Below, one piece after another: positions 19,406 to 29,725 of a stretch of 64,000 bases of DNA. Each line of letters starts with the position of its first letter. Position 1 is the first letter of the stretch. The position numbers and the translations under genes were made by a program. The DNA comes from an uncultured Opitutia bacterium (lineage in GTDB: Bacteria; Verrucomicrobiota; Verrucomicrobiia; Opitutales; Opitutaceae), in contig CAILHZ010000008.1 in assembly GCA_903834135.1 (NCBI GenBank), positions 1 through 64,000 of the forward strand, read 5' to 3'. The notes beneath the pieces were generated by a model. The model was not told where the DNA came from and ran no database searches. It saw nothing but the letters and a program-made list of their open reading frames with translations.

Positions 19406-20398
19406 ATGAAAAAACGTATAGCCATCATTGGTGCTTGGATATCTGGATTAACACTAGCAAATCGTCTTAATAGTACATTTGAGGTTGTCGTTCTTGAGAA
19501 ATCAAGGGGCATTGGTGATCGCTTGGCGACACGACAAGCTGAGCCATTTGCATTCGATCACGGCACCCAGTTTTTTACGGCACGCGATAAAAAATTTACT
19601 CAATTTATTACTCCTTATTTAAGATCTGGGATTGTGCAAGAATGGATAGGAAAAGTCGTGACTCTTGAGGTTAATAAAAAAACGACAAATAGACTCTGGT
19701 TTGAACCTCACTATGTAGCGTGCCCTGGAATGAATAATCTTTGCAAGAAGATGGCTGATGGAATAAATATTCGTCTTAATTGCGAAGTTGCTCCACTGAG
19801 TTTTAAAGATTCCAAGAGTTGGCACTTGGTGGATAAAAACGGAGAAAGTTTAGGCGAATTTGATCTAGTGATATCGACTGTTCCGCCCGTACAAACCTGC
19901 AAGTTATTTAATACTTTCTTACCTGAGAATACATCTATAAGTAATTCTAAATTTCTTGCATGTTTCACAATGATGTTTGGATTCCATAAAAAATGGGATA
20001 AAACATGGATTGGTGCTAAAGTACATAATAGCCCAATTGAATGGATTGCTGTTAATTCATCTAAGCCTGGGCGCAACGATAACCACACTGCGCTTGTGGT
20101 GCATTCAAGTAATACATGGGCTGAAGAACATGTTAATGATGACTTACAGCAAACGGAGATATTTCTTCGCAGGGAACTCAATAAAATATTAAATATAGAG
20201 TTAAGCTTTCCCGATTATTTTTCTCTACATCGTTGGCGCTATGCCTTGTTGAGTAAATCACATGATGATAAGACACGTAACACACCTTATTTTGACACAA
20301 ACTTAAACCTAGCATGCGTAGGCGACTGGGGAAGCCGATCAAGAATTGAAGATGCTTGGATTGATGCTAACGAACTTGCAGATAAAATACTAATGTAA
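19406..20398 (+). CDS. Renalase-like FAD-dependent oxidoreductase
   Basis: 330 residues of the NAD(P)/FAD-dependent amine-oxidase/renalase-like family: an N-terminal Rossmann fold (RIAIIGAWISGLTLANRL), an acidic FAD-ribose ligand E31 in VVLEKSRG, FAFDHGTQFFTAR, and a C-terminal ACVGDWG...RIEDAWIDANELADKI FAD-contact segment. Two normally conserved glycines are replaced: W11 in the dinucleotide-binding GxGxxG loop and D38 in the RGxGGR motif. Each change needs only one base. The protein may bind FAD poorly or be in early decay, although the frame is intact. It is probably co-transcribed with DUF2805. Confidence 0.85.
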   Translation: MKKRIAIIGAWISGLTLANRLNSTFEVVVLEKSRGIGDRLATRQAEPFAFDHGTQFFTARDKKFTQFITPYLRSGIVQEWIGKVVTLEVNKKTTNRLWFEPHYVACPGMNNLCKKMADGINIRLNCEVAPLSFKDSKSWHLVDKNGESLGEFDLVISTVPPVQTCKLFNTFLPENTSISNSKFLACFTMMFGFHKKWDKTWIGAKVHNSPIEWIAVNSSKPGRNDNHTALVVHSSNTWAEEHVNDDLQQTEIFLRRELNKILNIELSFPDYFSLHRWRYALLSKSHDDKTRNTPYFDTNLNLACVGDWGSRSRIEDAWIDANELADKILM

Positions 20399-20415
20399 TG
20401 ACTCAACATTAAGCG

Positions 20416-20436
20416 GCTGCATAGAACTCATGCAGC
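20416..20436. terminator. Hairpin between convergent genes
   Basis: A perfect 7-bp stem (GCTGCAT / ATGCAGC) with a 7-base loop lies 17 bases past the FAD gene and before the convergent GH28 gene end. There is no T run on the plus strand; the minus-strand side is followed by CGCTTAATG. It is a plausible but weak bidirectional terminator. Confidence 0.4.
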
Positions 20437-20528
20437 ATTAAAACGATCGAAGTAATTGAGCAAATATTTTTAGCTACAAGTCTACTTTTACAAACTAAGC
20501 CAATCAAAGCGCTTAATAAATCTATCAT

Positions 20529-21971
20529 TCACTGAGTAAAAATAACGTCTTTGACTGCAGCTTCAGTGAGTGGTGGATTCTCAGGCGTATGAACAATTAT
20601 GTTTTTAAACGTAATTGAAACTACAGATTTTAGGTGTATTCCCCGCTTTGCAGTAATTGTGGCATTCTCAATAACAATATTATGTATTGGGTGATCTGGC
20701 ATACCTGTAATTGCAATGGCAGTACCAGCGTTAAGACAACAAATGTCCTTAATAAAAAAATCTTTAAATTCAGGCACTCGGTATAGGGGATCTAGCTTAA
20801 CAGCACTGGTTGAATCTTTTTCATAATAAGTGTCAAAGCCAATGGCATCGGTTGTAATATCTTTCATGTATATATGATCGATATAGATGTGATCCACCAC
20901 CCCACCACGCCCTAGACTACTCTTCACACGTATACCCTTGTCTGTACCAATAAAGTCGCACTGCGTTGCCCAAATACAGGACATTCCACCGTCAGTATTG
21001 CTTCCAATAACAAAACCGCCATGTCCGTGATATACCGTACATTCAGCCACAATTATGTTATGAGCCGCAGATTTCATGCAGATACCATCATCTCCTGCAC
21101 TCACAGTGCAGCGATAAAGAACTACATCTTCGCAGCTAGAAATATCCATACCATCACCGTTCTGCGCCCACCATTCATTGAATATCGATACATGCCTAGC
21201 GATGAGATTTTTACAGTGACTTGGATCAAATGCAAAATTAGGTGAATTGCGAATTGTGACATCTTCAATAAGTACATTCTCACAATTAAACAGGGTGAAT
21301 AAAATTGGCCTCAGTGCATCACGAGCGCTAATAAGATCTTCCTCACTAACATGCTTCTGAGACTTTAATAAACGGGATATATAGGCTAAACCATCTCGAG
21401 CAGCTTTTGTTGGCCAGCCCATAGATTCATCTTCATCTGTTACACCTCCGTTAGCCAGGAACTCCTTCCACTGAGTATCGGTTGCTTTACTACGCTTCAA
21501 GGGCCTCCAAGTTTCACCAGCCCCATCAAAGATACCCTCTCCAGTTACGCCTACATTTTTAAGTCCCGAACCAGTCAGTGGAGAAACTACCGCAAAACCA
21601 CGACTCCCTCGCTTAATAATCGGGTAAAGGCTATGATCAGAGGTAAATTGTATTATTGCACCCCGTTCTGTATGCAGATCAACATTGCTAAGCAGTTCTA
21701 TAGGCCCAGTAAGCCACAAACCGGGGGGAACTATCACATGGCCTCCACCAGCATCTGCGCATGCCTTGATGGCACTGCTAAAAGCTTTAGTATTAAGTAC
21801 ATGCCCATCACCTATAGCGCCAAAATTTAGTATCGAAAAGTTTCTATCAGCAAAAACTGGGGCTTCAATTTTGCCCATTTTAAATGGTGCATGCTCTACA
21901 TAGCTTTCAAGCGTTGCGCTATAAATAGAACTGGTGATTAAGGCTGTGCAAATTAGAAAGACCTTTTTCAT
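20529..21971 (-). CDS. Exported GH28 polygalacturonase-like glycosidase
   Basis: 480 residues with a signal peptide (about 1-18). Parallel beta-helix GH28 motifs are all present: QNGDGMDIS (NxD), SAGDDGICMKS (DD), YHGHGGFVIGS (GHG) and DKGIRVKSS (R.K). GH28 enzymes hydrolyse galacturonic acid linkages in pectin, usually as exo-acting forms in this length class. The insertion near 150-215 (ETWRPLKRSKATD...SMGWP) is typical of bacterial exo-polygalacturonase-like members. It diverges from the large TonB receptor, with the shared promoter region at 21972-22202. Confidence 0.9.
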   Translation of the reverse strand: MKKVFLICTALITSSIYSATLESYVEHAPFKMGKIEAPVFADRNFSILNFGAIGDGHVLNTKAFSSAIKACADAGGGHVIVPPGLWLTGPIELLSNVDLHTERGAIIQFTSDHSLYPIIKRGSRGFAVVSPLTGSGLKNVGVTGEGIFDGAGETWRPLKRSKATDTQWKEFLANGGVTDEDESMGWPTKAARDGLAYISRLLKSQKHVSEEDLISARDALRPILFTLFNCENVLIEDVTIRNSPNFAFDPSHCKNLIARHVSIFNEWWAQNGDGMDISSCEDVVLYRCTVSAGDDGICMKSAAHNIIVAECTVYHGHGGFVIGSNTDGGMSCIWATQCDFIGTDKGIRVKSSLGRGGVVDHIYIDHIYMKDITTDAIGFDTYYEKDSTSAVKLDPLYRVPEFKDFFIKDICCLNAGTAIAITGMPDHPIHNIVIENATITAKRGIHLKSVVSITFKNIIVHTPENPPLTEAAVKDVIFTQ

Positions 21972-22202
21972 TATCTAAATTTGAAGTTATTTGAATGCTA
22001 ATTTATTGCTATATAAAAATAACTCAAACTGTTGTACTTTTACATAAATCTGACTGTCCGTTAAAATAGCAGGTACTGCAGTTTAAATTATGCCTATTTT
22101 TTATAGCTAAAAAAAAAGATTCCCCTCTAATTTACTCTACTTTCCCCTTCTCAAGATATACGTAATGCTATTTGCACTTTACCCTAAACTAACATCCAAT
22201 TT

Positions 22203-25200
22203 ATGAACAAAATTAACCCTATTCAGCGCCGGCTTATTTGCCTAGTCGGAGTGTGTACTAGTTTGCTAGTTATTAACACCAATCAGGCATACGCCCAAGC
22301 CGCCCTGTCATCTACCACAACGGCTACAACAGAGACAGCCCCTAAGACTGCTATTCCTGTAGAAAGTACTCCTACTCAAGATACAAAAGATAAAGAAGTA
22401 GTTACTCTTTCGCCTTTCGAAGTCGTATCCGCAAACAAGGGCTATTTTGCAGCAAATTCTATGTCGGGTACACGTATAAACTCAAAAGTTGAGGACCTTG
22501 GTCAGTCCCTTACCGTAATGACTAAGGAACAGATGAGTGATTTTGCTATGCGCGATATCAACGATGTTTTTGACTACATGGCTAGCACTGAAGGCACTGG
22601 ATCGTACTCGCAATTCGACACTGATCGCACGGGCGCTGTAGTGGACCAAGTAAGTCTTAACCCAAACAATGCAAACCGAGTGCGTGGTATAGGTAATGCT
22701 AATATTGCATTTAATAATATGGCAACGACTAGTCGCATACCAGTCGATCCACTTTGGCTAGACTCAATCGAACTAAGTCGAGGACCTAACGCTAATATTT
22801 TCGGCTTAGGCAATGCTTCGGGTACCGTAAATCAAGTACCTGCAACTGCTAATCTAACTCGTGACTTCACTAAGGTAGAAAACCGTGGTGATAGCTACGG
22901 CGGCTGGCGTTCATCATTAGACGTAAACCGAATGATCCTAAGAAACAGGTTGGCGGTCAGAGCTAGCTATGCAAACGATCACACGGACTTTATTCGTAAA
23001 CCATCAGGAGAAGACGCACGTCGTCTTAGTTTTCAAGTAAAGGCTAAACCATTTAAGAATACAACAGTGTCAGCTTCTTGGTTTAGCTACAAAAACCAAT
23101 CCGTTAGGCCTAATTTTACAACCCCTAGAGACTACTACACAGATTGGATTACCTCGGGGAAACCAGGTTGGAATCCTGTCACTGGCTTAATTACAATGGC
23201 AAACGGTCAGGTTTACGGTAACGGAAACGTACTTGGTTCAACTACACCATATACGGCTGCTCCAACTTATTTCATAACAGGTGGTGCAGAAACTAGATCT
23301 ATTTTCCAGATCGGTTCTCCAGGACAAACGCCTTACTGGGCAATGACTAGGTATACATCCGGTACATATGCTACCACCGATCCTTATGCAGCAACCTACA
23401 CAGGTATCGGACTTTTGACTACAGGTCCTGCAGAAACATATACAGCTACTCAGCAACCATTGTATAATTCGCTAGCTATGCCTATAAGTAATCAATCCAT
23501 TTACGATTGGAACAGCATTAACTTAGCTGGTAACAGTAAATCCTGGGATAATGATAATATGTACATGGCCGAGATCGACCAAGTCATTCTTAGTACATCA
23601 AAACAAAGTTTAGCAGCACAGTTTACTTTCTTACGGGAAGATTCCAAACGTTTGGAAAACCAACCCATGGGACCTGCAAGCGTTAATAGTAACGTAGGTC
23701 AGCTCCAAGTTGACGTAAATCAAGTTAATTTAGATGGCACTCCTAATCCGTACTATGGCCGACCATACCTAAGAAGCAGCGAGCCTTATCTCCGTGACAT
23801 GCCAGATTTGTGGGACACCTCACGCGCCCAGCTCGTCTATCGTCTCGATTTTTCACAAGATAAGGGTTTAACTAAGTGGCTAGGAACCCAGCAAGTTCTT
23901 GGTTATTATGAATACAAGGACCAGCAGAATCGCCTGTACACATATAGACATGCAGCTTTAGGAACAAACCTGCCTTGGGAACAAAAATATTTAGGTCTTA
24001 ATACTCCTTTAGGTAATCGCGTACAGCAATCAATCGCTGACCCAAGATATAATATAGCACCAGGTAATTATGCCCGAGTTAACGAACAATACTACGTAGG
24101 CAATACTGTAGGTGGCGGCATACAATATGCACCGAGTTATTTTCCTGAAGGCGTAAGTATTCCCTATGTCTGGGGTCCTTCTAGCACTACCTTACTTAAG
24201 GATGTATCTGCGATCGGCTGGTCGCCTAGTCCAGATTCTGGCGGTGGTGGCTCTAATGACGAGACCGTCATAAAAACGATTGGCGGCGTTCTTCAAAGCA
24301 ATTTCCTTGAAGGAAAACTAATTGGTACATTTGGTCTACGTGAGGATAAAGTTTATGACCGTAATGCTCCACTTGCAACCCTCACATCAGATTTACTCTC
24401 TTACGACTTTGGTGCCTCAAACCAATGGTTGCCTACCTGGCGTGAAGCCAAGGGTAAGACAAATTCTGTGTCAGTTGTTGCTCGTCCGTTTAGGGATTTT
24501 AAATTTTTAGCATCTGCTTTTAACGGTGGTGGCGCAATCAGCCGATTCCTCTTTGAGGCAGTCAATAATTTAAGTCTCACTTATAATATTTCAGATAACT
24601 TCATCGCACAGGGCCCAGCCTACGACTTATTTCTTAAGCAATTACCAAACCAAACGGGCACGAGTAAAGATTTAGGACTTTGGTTAAATGTTTTTGATGG
24701 TAAACTATCCATCCGCTATAATCACTTCGATACAAAACAGCTAAACCTACGTAATGGAGATATTACGACGATGGCTCAGCGTATTTTAAGATATGACGGC
24801 TTTGTCTCAAGTGACGCTTGGAACTTAAGAAGTCAGACAACTGCTTGGCTTAATGGACTAGGTACTGGCGGTCTAGCGACAAATGATCAAATTGCTGCTG
24901 CTATAAAGATGCCTTTAGATCAGTATAATGGCCTACAGCGTATTGTCTCTAATAGCACCTATGCTGCTGCTATGGATTCAGAATCTAAGGGTGACGAATT
25001 AGAACTTAATTTTAACCCTACACGCAATTGGACCGTAAGTGGATCAGTTACCAAGACCGTTGCGATAAACACAGCTGTCGGTTCTGCTGTTGATGACTAT
25101 ATTGCTCTACGTATGCCTGTTTGGACAACGCTTGAGGATCCACGTTTTACTAATACAACCCAAACAATTAATGGCGTAACTACAGCAATCACAGCAAATA

Positions 25201-25793
25201 CACTTCCTATAGGAGCCACAGGACATCTTCTATGGTGGAATATTATGGGTACACCCTTCAGTACGGTTGCTGGCTATAATGCTACTAACTCGGCGGCTAC
25301 TAACTATGCTTCGAATGTTGATGCTCCTATGTCTGTGTTTCGCTCTATGATTGGTCGTCCTAGACCTCAGATGCGTAAATACTCAACTAAGTTCAACACA
25401 AGATACAATCTCTCAGGTATCTCAAATAACGTTATTTTAAAAGCCATGACAGTAGGCGGTTCGCTGCGCTGGACTGATAAAGGCGCTATTGGATTTTACG
25501 GACTCGGGTATGATCCTTCCAAAGACCTTACTTTAGCTTCGAATAAAATACTCCAGTTAGATCCAAACAGACCTATTTATTCTCCAGCTGAGACCTACCT
25601 AGATTTATTTACTAGCTACAGAACTAAAATGTTTAGCGATAAAGTGCGCGCGACATTCCAAGTTAATGTTAAAAATGTAACTGAAAAAGGCGGTCGCTTG
25701 TTAGCTACGAGTGCCTTCTTTGATGGTAGAGCCTCTACTTACCGTATTGTAGATCCACGTCAGTTTGTCTTCTCAGCATCTTTTGATTTATAA
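22203..25793 (+). CDS. Large TonB-dependent receptor (Opitutaceae type)
   Basis: 1196 residues. A signal peptide ends near NQAYAQA, then a Thr/Pro-rich linker leads to VVTLSPFEVVSANKGYFAANSMSGTRI, the usual opening of glycan-linked receptors in Opitutales. The plug spans about 75-215 (GQSLTVMTKEQM..., IELSRGPNANIFGLGNASGTVN); the barrel fills the rest and ends DPRQFVFSASFDL. Such receptors take up oligosaccharides or siderophores in an energy-dependent way. Divergence from GH28 and the downstream DUF5060/DUF4038 gene suggest pectic oligosaccharides (inference). No SusD partner is present, as usual outside Bacteroidota. A strong terminator follows. Confidence 0.9.
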   Translation: MNKINPIQRRLICLVGVCTSLLVINTNQAYAQAALSSTTTATTETAPKTAIPVESTPTQDTKDKEVVTLSPFEVVSANKGYFAANSMSGTRINSKVEDLGQSLTVMTKEQMSDFAMRDINDVFDYMASTEGTGSYSQFDTDRTGAVVDQVSLNPNNANRVRGIGNANIAFNNMATTSRIPVDPLWLDSIELSRGPNANIFGLGNASGTVNQVPATANLTRDFTKVENRGDSYGGWRSSLDVNRMILRNRLAVRASYANDHTDFIRKPSGEDARRLSFQVKAKPFKNTTVSASWFSYKNQSVRPNFTTPRDYYTDWITSGKPGWNPVTGLITMANGQVYGNGNVLGSTTPYTAAPTYFITGGAETRSIFQIGSPGQTPYWAMTRYTSGTYATTDPYAATYTGIGLLTTGPAETYTATQQPLYNSLAMPISNQSIYDWNSINLAGNSKSWDNDNMYMAEIDQVILSTSKQSLAAQFTFLREDSKRLENQPMGPASVNSNVGQLQVDVNQVNLDGTPNPYYGRPYLRSSEPYLRDMPDLWDTSRAQLVYRLDFSQDKGLTKWLGTQQVLGYYEYKDQQNRLYTYRHAALGTNLPWEQKYLGLNTPLGNRVQQSIADPRYNIAPGNYARVNEQYYVGNTVGGGIQYAPSYFPEGVSIPYVWGPSSTTLLKDVSAIGWSPSPDSGGGGSNDETVIKTIGGVLQSNFLEGKLIGTFGLREDKVYDRNAPLATLTSDLLSYDFGASNQWLPTWREAKGKTNSVSVVARPFRDFKFLASAFNGGGAISRFLFEAVNNLSLTYNISDNFIAQGPAYDLFLKQLPNQTGTSKDLGLWLNVFDGKLSIRYNHFDTKQLNLRNGDITTMAQRILRYDGFVSSDAWNLRSQTTAWLNGLGTGGLATNDQIAAAIKMPLDQYNGLQRIVSNSTYAAAMDSESKGDELELNFNPTRNWTVSGSVTKTVAINTAVGSAVDDYIALRMPVWTTLEDPRFTNTTQTINGVTTAITANTLPIGATGHLLWWNIMGTPFSTVAGYNATNSAATNYASNVDAPMSVFRSMIGRPRPQMRKYSTKFNTRYNLSGISNNVILKAMTVGGSLRWTDKGAIGFYGLGYDPSKDLTLASNKILQLDPNRPIYSPAETYLDLFTSYRTKMFSDKVRATFQVNVKNVTEKGGRLLATSAFFDGRASTYRIVDPRQFVFSASFDL

Positions 25794-25816
25794 GATCTGT
25801 TGAATTCAAAGAAATC

Positions 25817-25850
25817 TTGCCGCCACTCGTAAGAGTTGCGGCAATTTTAT
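25817..25850 (+). terminator. Rho-independent terminator of TonB receptor
   Basis: TTGCCGC and GCGGCAA form a 7-bp stem, with further inner pairing (ACTC / GAGT) around GTAA. TTTT follows at 25845-25848. It lies 24 bases past the receptor stop. Confidence 0.85.
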
Positions 25851-25946
25851 TGCCCTAAAAGATATAAGGATTACACCTTGTGATCATAATGAAGCAAGTA
25901 AGCGACTTGCGCAGTTGCAATATACATTTCACACTGCAGGCAGACA

Positions 25947-27881
25947 ATGACTCCACAGCAATCTACCGCTCGCCCCAGTGAGGTAGTTAAAGCCAAATCG
26001 CAATCTACTAGCTGGCCAATAAGTGCAGTTTTCGTACTCATTGCTGCAGTAACTTTCCTAGCTTATTTACCAGCACTTTCCGGTGATTTTCTATGGGACG
26101 ATGCAGGACATGTAACAAGTTATGCTCTACAGTCGTGGTCAGGACTTGGCCGCATTTGGTTTGAAATTGGAGCAACCCAGCAATACTACCCTCTGCTTCA
26201 TTCAGCCTTCTGGATCGAGCATAGTGTGTGGGGTGATGCATCTGTTGGTTATCATCTCATAAATATACTTTGGCATGTAATTAGTGCGTGTCTTTTAGTT
26301 TCTTTACTCAGGCGTCTGGGGATTCCTGGCGCAGTACTTGTAGGCATTGTTTTTGCCTTACATCCAGTATGTGTTGAATCAGTCGCATGGATCTCAGAAC
26401 AAAAAAACACGCTCTCTACTGTATTTTATCTCGCATCAGCGATTGCATGGCTAAAATTCGAGGATCAGCGACTACCAAAGCGATATGTAGTAGCTATAGT
26501 ATGGTTTATAGCAGCTTTGTTAACAAAGAGTGTTACTGCGACACTACCAATGGCCATACTTGTAATAGCTTGGTGGCGACGTGGACGCATATCCTGGCAG
26601 CATGACTTGCTGCCTTTGTTTCCTTGGTTTGTGTTAGGCTTAGGTGCGGGGTTAACCACTGCATGGTTCGAATCTACTCAGATTGGGGCAAAAAGCGCCG
26701 AATTTAACATTAGTTTTTTATCACACATCCTACTCGCCTGCCGTGTGGTTTGGTTTTATGCGAGTAAACTTGTATGGCCTGCGAATCTAATATTTTTCTA
26801 TCCTCGTTGGACGATAGACACCTCGAGCTTGTGGCAATGGCTTTTTATAGTCGCTACTGTAATAACTCTCACTGCTCTTATTTGGTGGCAAAAACGTGAT
26901 CGTTCTCCTCTTGCTGCAGTATTGTTATTTTGCGGTACCTTGTTTCCCGTCCTTGGTTTCGTGAAAGTTTATCCCTTCATTTTTTCTTATGTAGCAGATC
27001 ACTTCCAGTATCTAGCCAGCTTAGCAATGGTCTCCTTTATAGGAGCTTCTGCATGGCATGGGTTTACTCTATTACGTTGGCCAAGGTGGACTGGACTAGG
27101 CCTTGCGGCAATACTGACAGCCATTCTCGGTATGCTTACCTGGCAACAATGTGGCATGTATCGGGATGTCCGTACACTTTACACGACAACCCTTGAACGT
27201 AATCCCGAGAGTTGGGTCGCAAACCTTAATTTGGGTATCGTTTTAGATGAAACCGGTGAAACGGAGAAGAGTTTATCCTATCTAAAACGGGCACTTGAAT
27301 TAAAGCCCGCATTTCCAGAAACACTAAATAGCCTAGGTAATGTACTAAACCGACTTGGCCGCTCGAGTGAGGCCTTACCTCTGCTTAATCAGGCTATTAG
27401 ACTAGAGCCACGTTTCGCAGCTGCGTATAATAGTTTGGGTGCTACGTTCATGAATCTTGATCGAGTAAATGACGGGACATTAGCATTCAGGCAAGCCGTT
27501 GAACTTGATCCGAAATGGACTCTTGCTCGCCTAAATTTAGGCTGGGCATTGGCCAACAGCGGACATACCAGTGATGCGGTAGCACAGTTTAGACAAGTAC
27601 TAACGCTTCAACCTGAACTTGCCGAGGCAGAGGCTAAATGGGGTCTAACACTAGTAATTGAAGGTAATAATAGCGAAGCCTTGGATCACATTAAACGGGC
27701 TGTGTATTTGCAGCCGGAAGATCCAGAGCTGCGCTATAATCTCGGTCAGATATTTCTGCATACTGGACAAAAAAGCAAAGCAGTTGAGCAATTTGAAGAA
27801 ACCCTACGCCTAGACCCTAATCACAGTGGCGCTAAAGAAGCCCTTTTAGAGCTGCGTCGAGCAAGAACTGCAGTTCCATAA
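25947..27881 (+). CDS. Polytopic membrane protein with C-terminal TPR repeats
   Basis: 644 residues. The first 400 hold about 9-11 membrane segments; the loop after the first carries the acid pair in FLWDDAGHV, a position typical of GT-C glycosyltransferases, and the overall layout resembles TMTC-type proteins (GT-C fold plus TPRs). About six TPR units run from residue 412 to 635 (ESWVANLNLGIVLDETGETEKSLSYLKRALELKP and so on). Related bacterial proteins are annotated only as TPR proteins. It may glycosylate exported proteins or be part of envelope assembly; this is inference. It stands between the receptor and the glycosidase on the same strand. Confidence 0.8.
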   Translation: MTPQQSTARPSEVVKAKSQSTSWPISAVFVLIAAVTFLAYLPALSGDFLWDDAGHVTSYALQSWSGLGRIWFEIGATQQYYPLLHSAFWIEHSVWGDASVGYHLINILWHVISACLLVSLLRRLGIPGAVLVGIVFALHPVCVESVAWISEQKNTLSTVFYLASAIAWLKFEDQRLPKRYVVAIVWFIAALLTKSVTATLPMAILVIAWWRRGRISWQHDLLPLFPWFVLGLGAGLTTAWFESTQIGAKSAEFNISFLSHILLACRVVWFYASKLVWPANLIFFYPRWTIDTSSLWQWLFIVATVITLTALIWWQKRDRSPLAAVLLFCGTLFPVLGFVKVYPFIFSYVADHFQYLASLAMVSFIGASAWHGFTLLRWPRWTGLGLAAILTAILGMLTWQQCGMYRDVRTLYTTTLERNPESWVANLNLGIVLDETGETEKSLSYLKRALELKPAFPETLNSLGNVLNRLGRSSEALPLLNQAIRLEPRFAAAYNSLGATFMNLDRVNDGTLAFRQAVELDPKWTLARLNLGWALANSGHTSDAVAQFRQVLTLQPELAEAEAKWGLTLVIEGNNSEALDHIKRAVYLQPEDPELRYNLGQIFLHTGQKSKAVEQFEETLRLDPNHSGAKEALLELRRARTAVP

Positions 27882-27940
27882 AAAACACTGAAAGTATCTA
27901 ACAAAAATTAGGTTTTTTTACATTATTAAAAAAGAGCTGA

Positions 27941-29530
27941 ATGAAAGATTTTAAAAAACTATTTCTCATCGTACTATCGTTCTACCTACTTCTGTATTTA
28001 TTTTACAGCGCAAGCATCTGCTATGCTAAATCATCCCAAATTGAGCAGTGGGGTGTTTTTGAGATTGCCCTCAAAGGCCCATCGAGTGGCAACCCATTTA
28101 CGGATATTCAATTAAGCGCAGTATTCACCAAGAATAATCGTACAATTAAGACATTTGGATTCTATGATGGAAACGGAATCTACAGAATTCGCTTCATGCC
28201 AGAATCGACAGGCGAATGGCATTACATAACTTCAAGTAACTGCTTAGAATTAAATGAAATTAAAGATAACTTTATTGTCGTAGCACCAACTAAAATTAAT
28301 CACGGCCCTGTACGCGTACAGGGGATGTATTCTTTTAGTTATGCTGATGGAACTGTATACCGACCGATAGGTACAACAGCCTATGCCTGGATTCACCAGG
28401 GAGATAAGCTTGCAGAGCAAACCCTACAGACACTAGCAGCATCCCCTTTTAATAAGCTTAGGATGACTGTTTTCCCAAAACACTACGAATGGAATAATAA
28501 CGAACCATTACTCTATCCATATAGTGGGACTCCACCACGTATTTGGGACTTGAAACGATTTAATCCTGAATTCTTTCAGAACCTTGAGCATCGTGTACAA
28601 CAACTCGGTGATTTAGGAATCGAGGCAGATATCATCTTATTTCATCCTTACGATAAAGGACATTGGGGATTCGATAGAATGCCTGCACAAGCAGACGATC
28701 TATATCTGCGCTATATTATAGCAAGGCTTTCAGCGTATCACAACGTGTGGTGGTCAATCGCAAATGAATATGACTTCCTTAAAGAAAAAAAGCCGTCTGA
28801 TTGGGATCGTTTTTTTCAGATCGTAGAGTCAAATGATCCTTACGGTCACTTAAGATCTATCCATAACGGATCTATAATTTACAATAACACACTACCCTGG
28901 GTTTCCCATGCTAGCATACAGAATGGATCAGCTGTTGAGGACTACGCACGAGCAATTCTTTACCGGGATGTATACCGAAAACCAGTAATATTCGATGAAG
29001 TAAAATATGAAGGAAACATTCCTCAACGATGGGGAAATATTACTGCACAAGAAATGGTGAAACGCTTCTGGGAAGGTACTATAGCTGGAACGTTTGTTGG
29101 GCACAGTGAATGTTTTTTAGATTCACACGATATCATATGGTGGGCAAAAGGAGGCGTATTACGTGGTCAGAGCGTAGAGAGGATAGCCTTTCTTAAAAAG
29201 ATATTGGAGGACAGCCCGAATGAAGGACTAGAACCTATTGATAAATGGCAAAATTGTCCTTTTGCAGGCAAGCGAGGTTACTATTACCTTGGATACTTTG
29301 GAGAATCAAAGCCAAGCGAGTGGCTATTTTCACTTTATAAAGCCGAGCTGAAAGCAGGTATGAAATTCAAAGTTGAGGTCATTGACACATGGGATATGAC
29401 AATCACTCCAGTAGATACGATTTTTGAATTAAATAAACCTCGTAGCTATTCTGTAGAAGATAAGAATGGTCGCAGTGTACCTCTACCAAGTAAACCCTTC
29501 ATTGCATTGCGGATAAGGCGCATACCATAA
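27941..29530 (+). CDS. Exported DUF5060/DUF4038 glycosidase-like protein
   Basis: 529 residues with a membrane/export signal (about 8-30). An N-terminal DUF5060 beta-domain (VFEIALKGPSSGNPF..., RIRFMPESTGEW) is followed by a TIM-barrel DUF4038 domain with a probable catalytic acid in WWSIANEYDFL and a nucleophile candidate in KPVIFDEVKYEG. A small C-terminal DUF5605-like domain ends the protein. This arrangement is related to GH140 and other pectin or arabinan-type glycosidases. Linked to GH28 and a TonB receptor, a role in pectic side-chain breakdown is reasonable but inferred. Confidence 0.85.
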   Translation: MKDFKKLFLIVLSFYLLLYLFYSASICYAKSSQIEQWGVFEIALKGPSSGNPFTDIQLSAVFTKNNRTIKTFGFYDGNGIYRIRFMPESTGEWHYITSSNCLELNEIKDNFIVVAPTKINHGPVRVQGMYSFSYADGTVYRPIGTTAYAWIHQGDKLAEQTLQTLAASPFNKLRMTVFPKHYEWNNNEPLLYPYSGTPPRIWDLKRFNPEFFQNLEHRVQQLGDLGIEADIILFHPYDKGHWGFDRMPAQADDLYLRYIIARLSAYHNVWWSIANEYDFLKEKKPSDWDRFFQIVESNDPYGHLRSIHNGSIIYNNTLPWVSHASIQNGSAVEDYARAILYRDVYRKPVIFDEVKYEGNIPQRWGNITAQEMVKRFWEGTIAGTFVGHSECFLDSHDIIWWAKGGVLRGQSVERIAFLKKILEDSPNEGLEPIDKWQNCPFAGKRGYYYLGYFGESKPSEWLFSLYKAELKAGMKFKVEVIDTWDMTITPVDTIFELNKPRSYSVEDKNGRSVPLPSKPFIALRIRRIP

Positions 29531-29725
29531 AATGGTAAGCATTTGTTCCGTGTTATTTGTAACAAGTCGCACTAAAGAGATTTATATTAAAAAAACGGTT
29601 AAGAGTATTTCTTATAGTCCCTATACATAGTTTGAACAATGCCAAGGTTGACATTAAAAAAGAAAAAAATGCACTACATCATACGTGATGCCTAAAGTAA
29701 TTTTAAATAGAATTTAAATCTTAGA

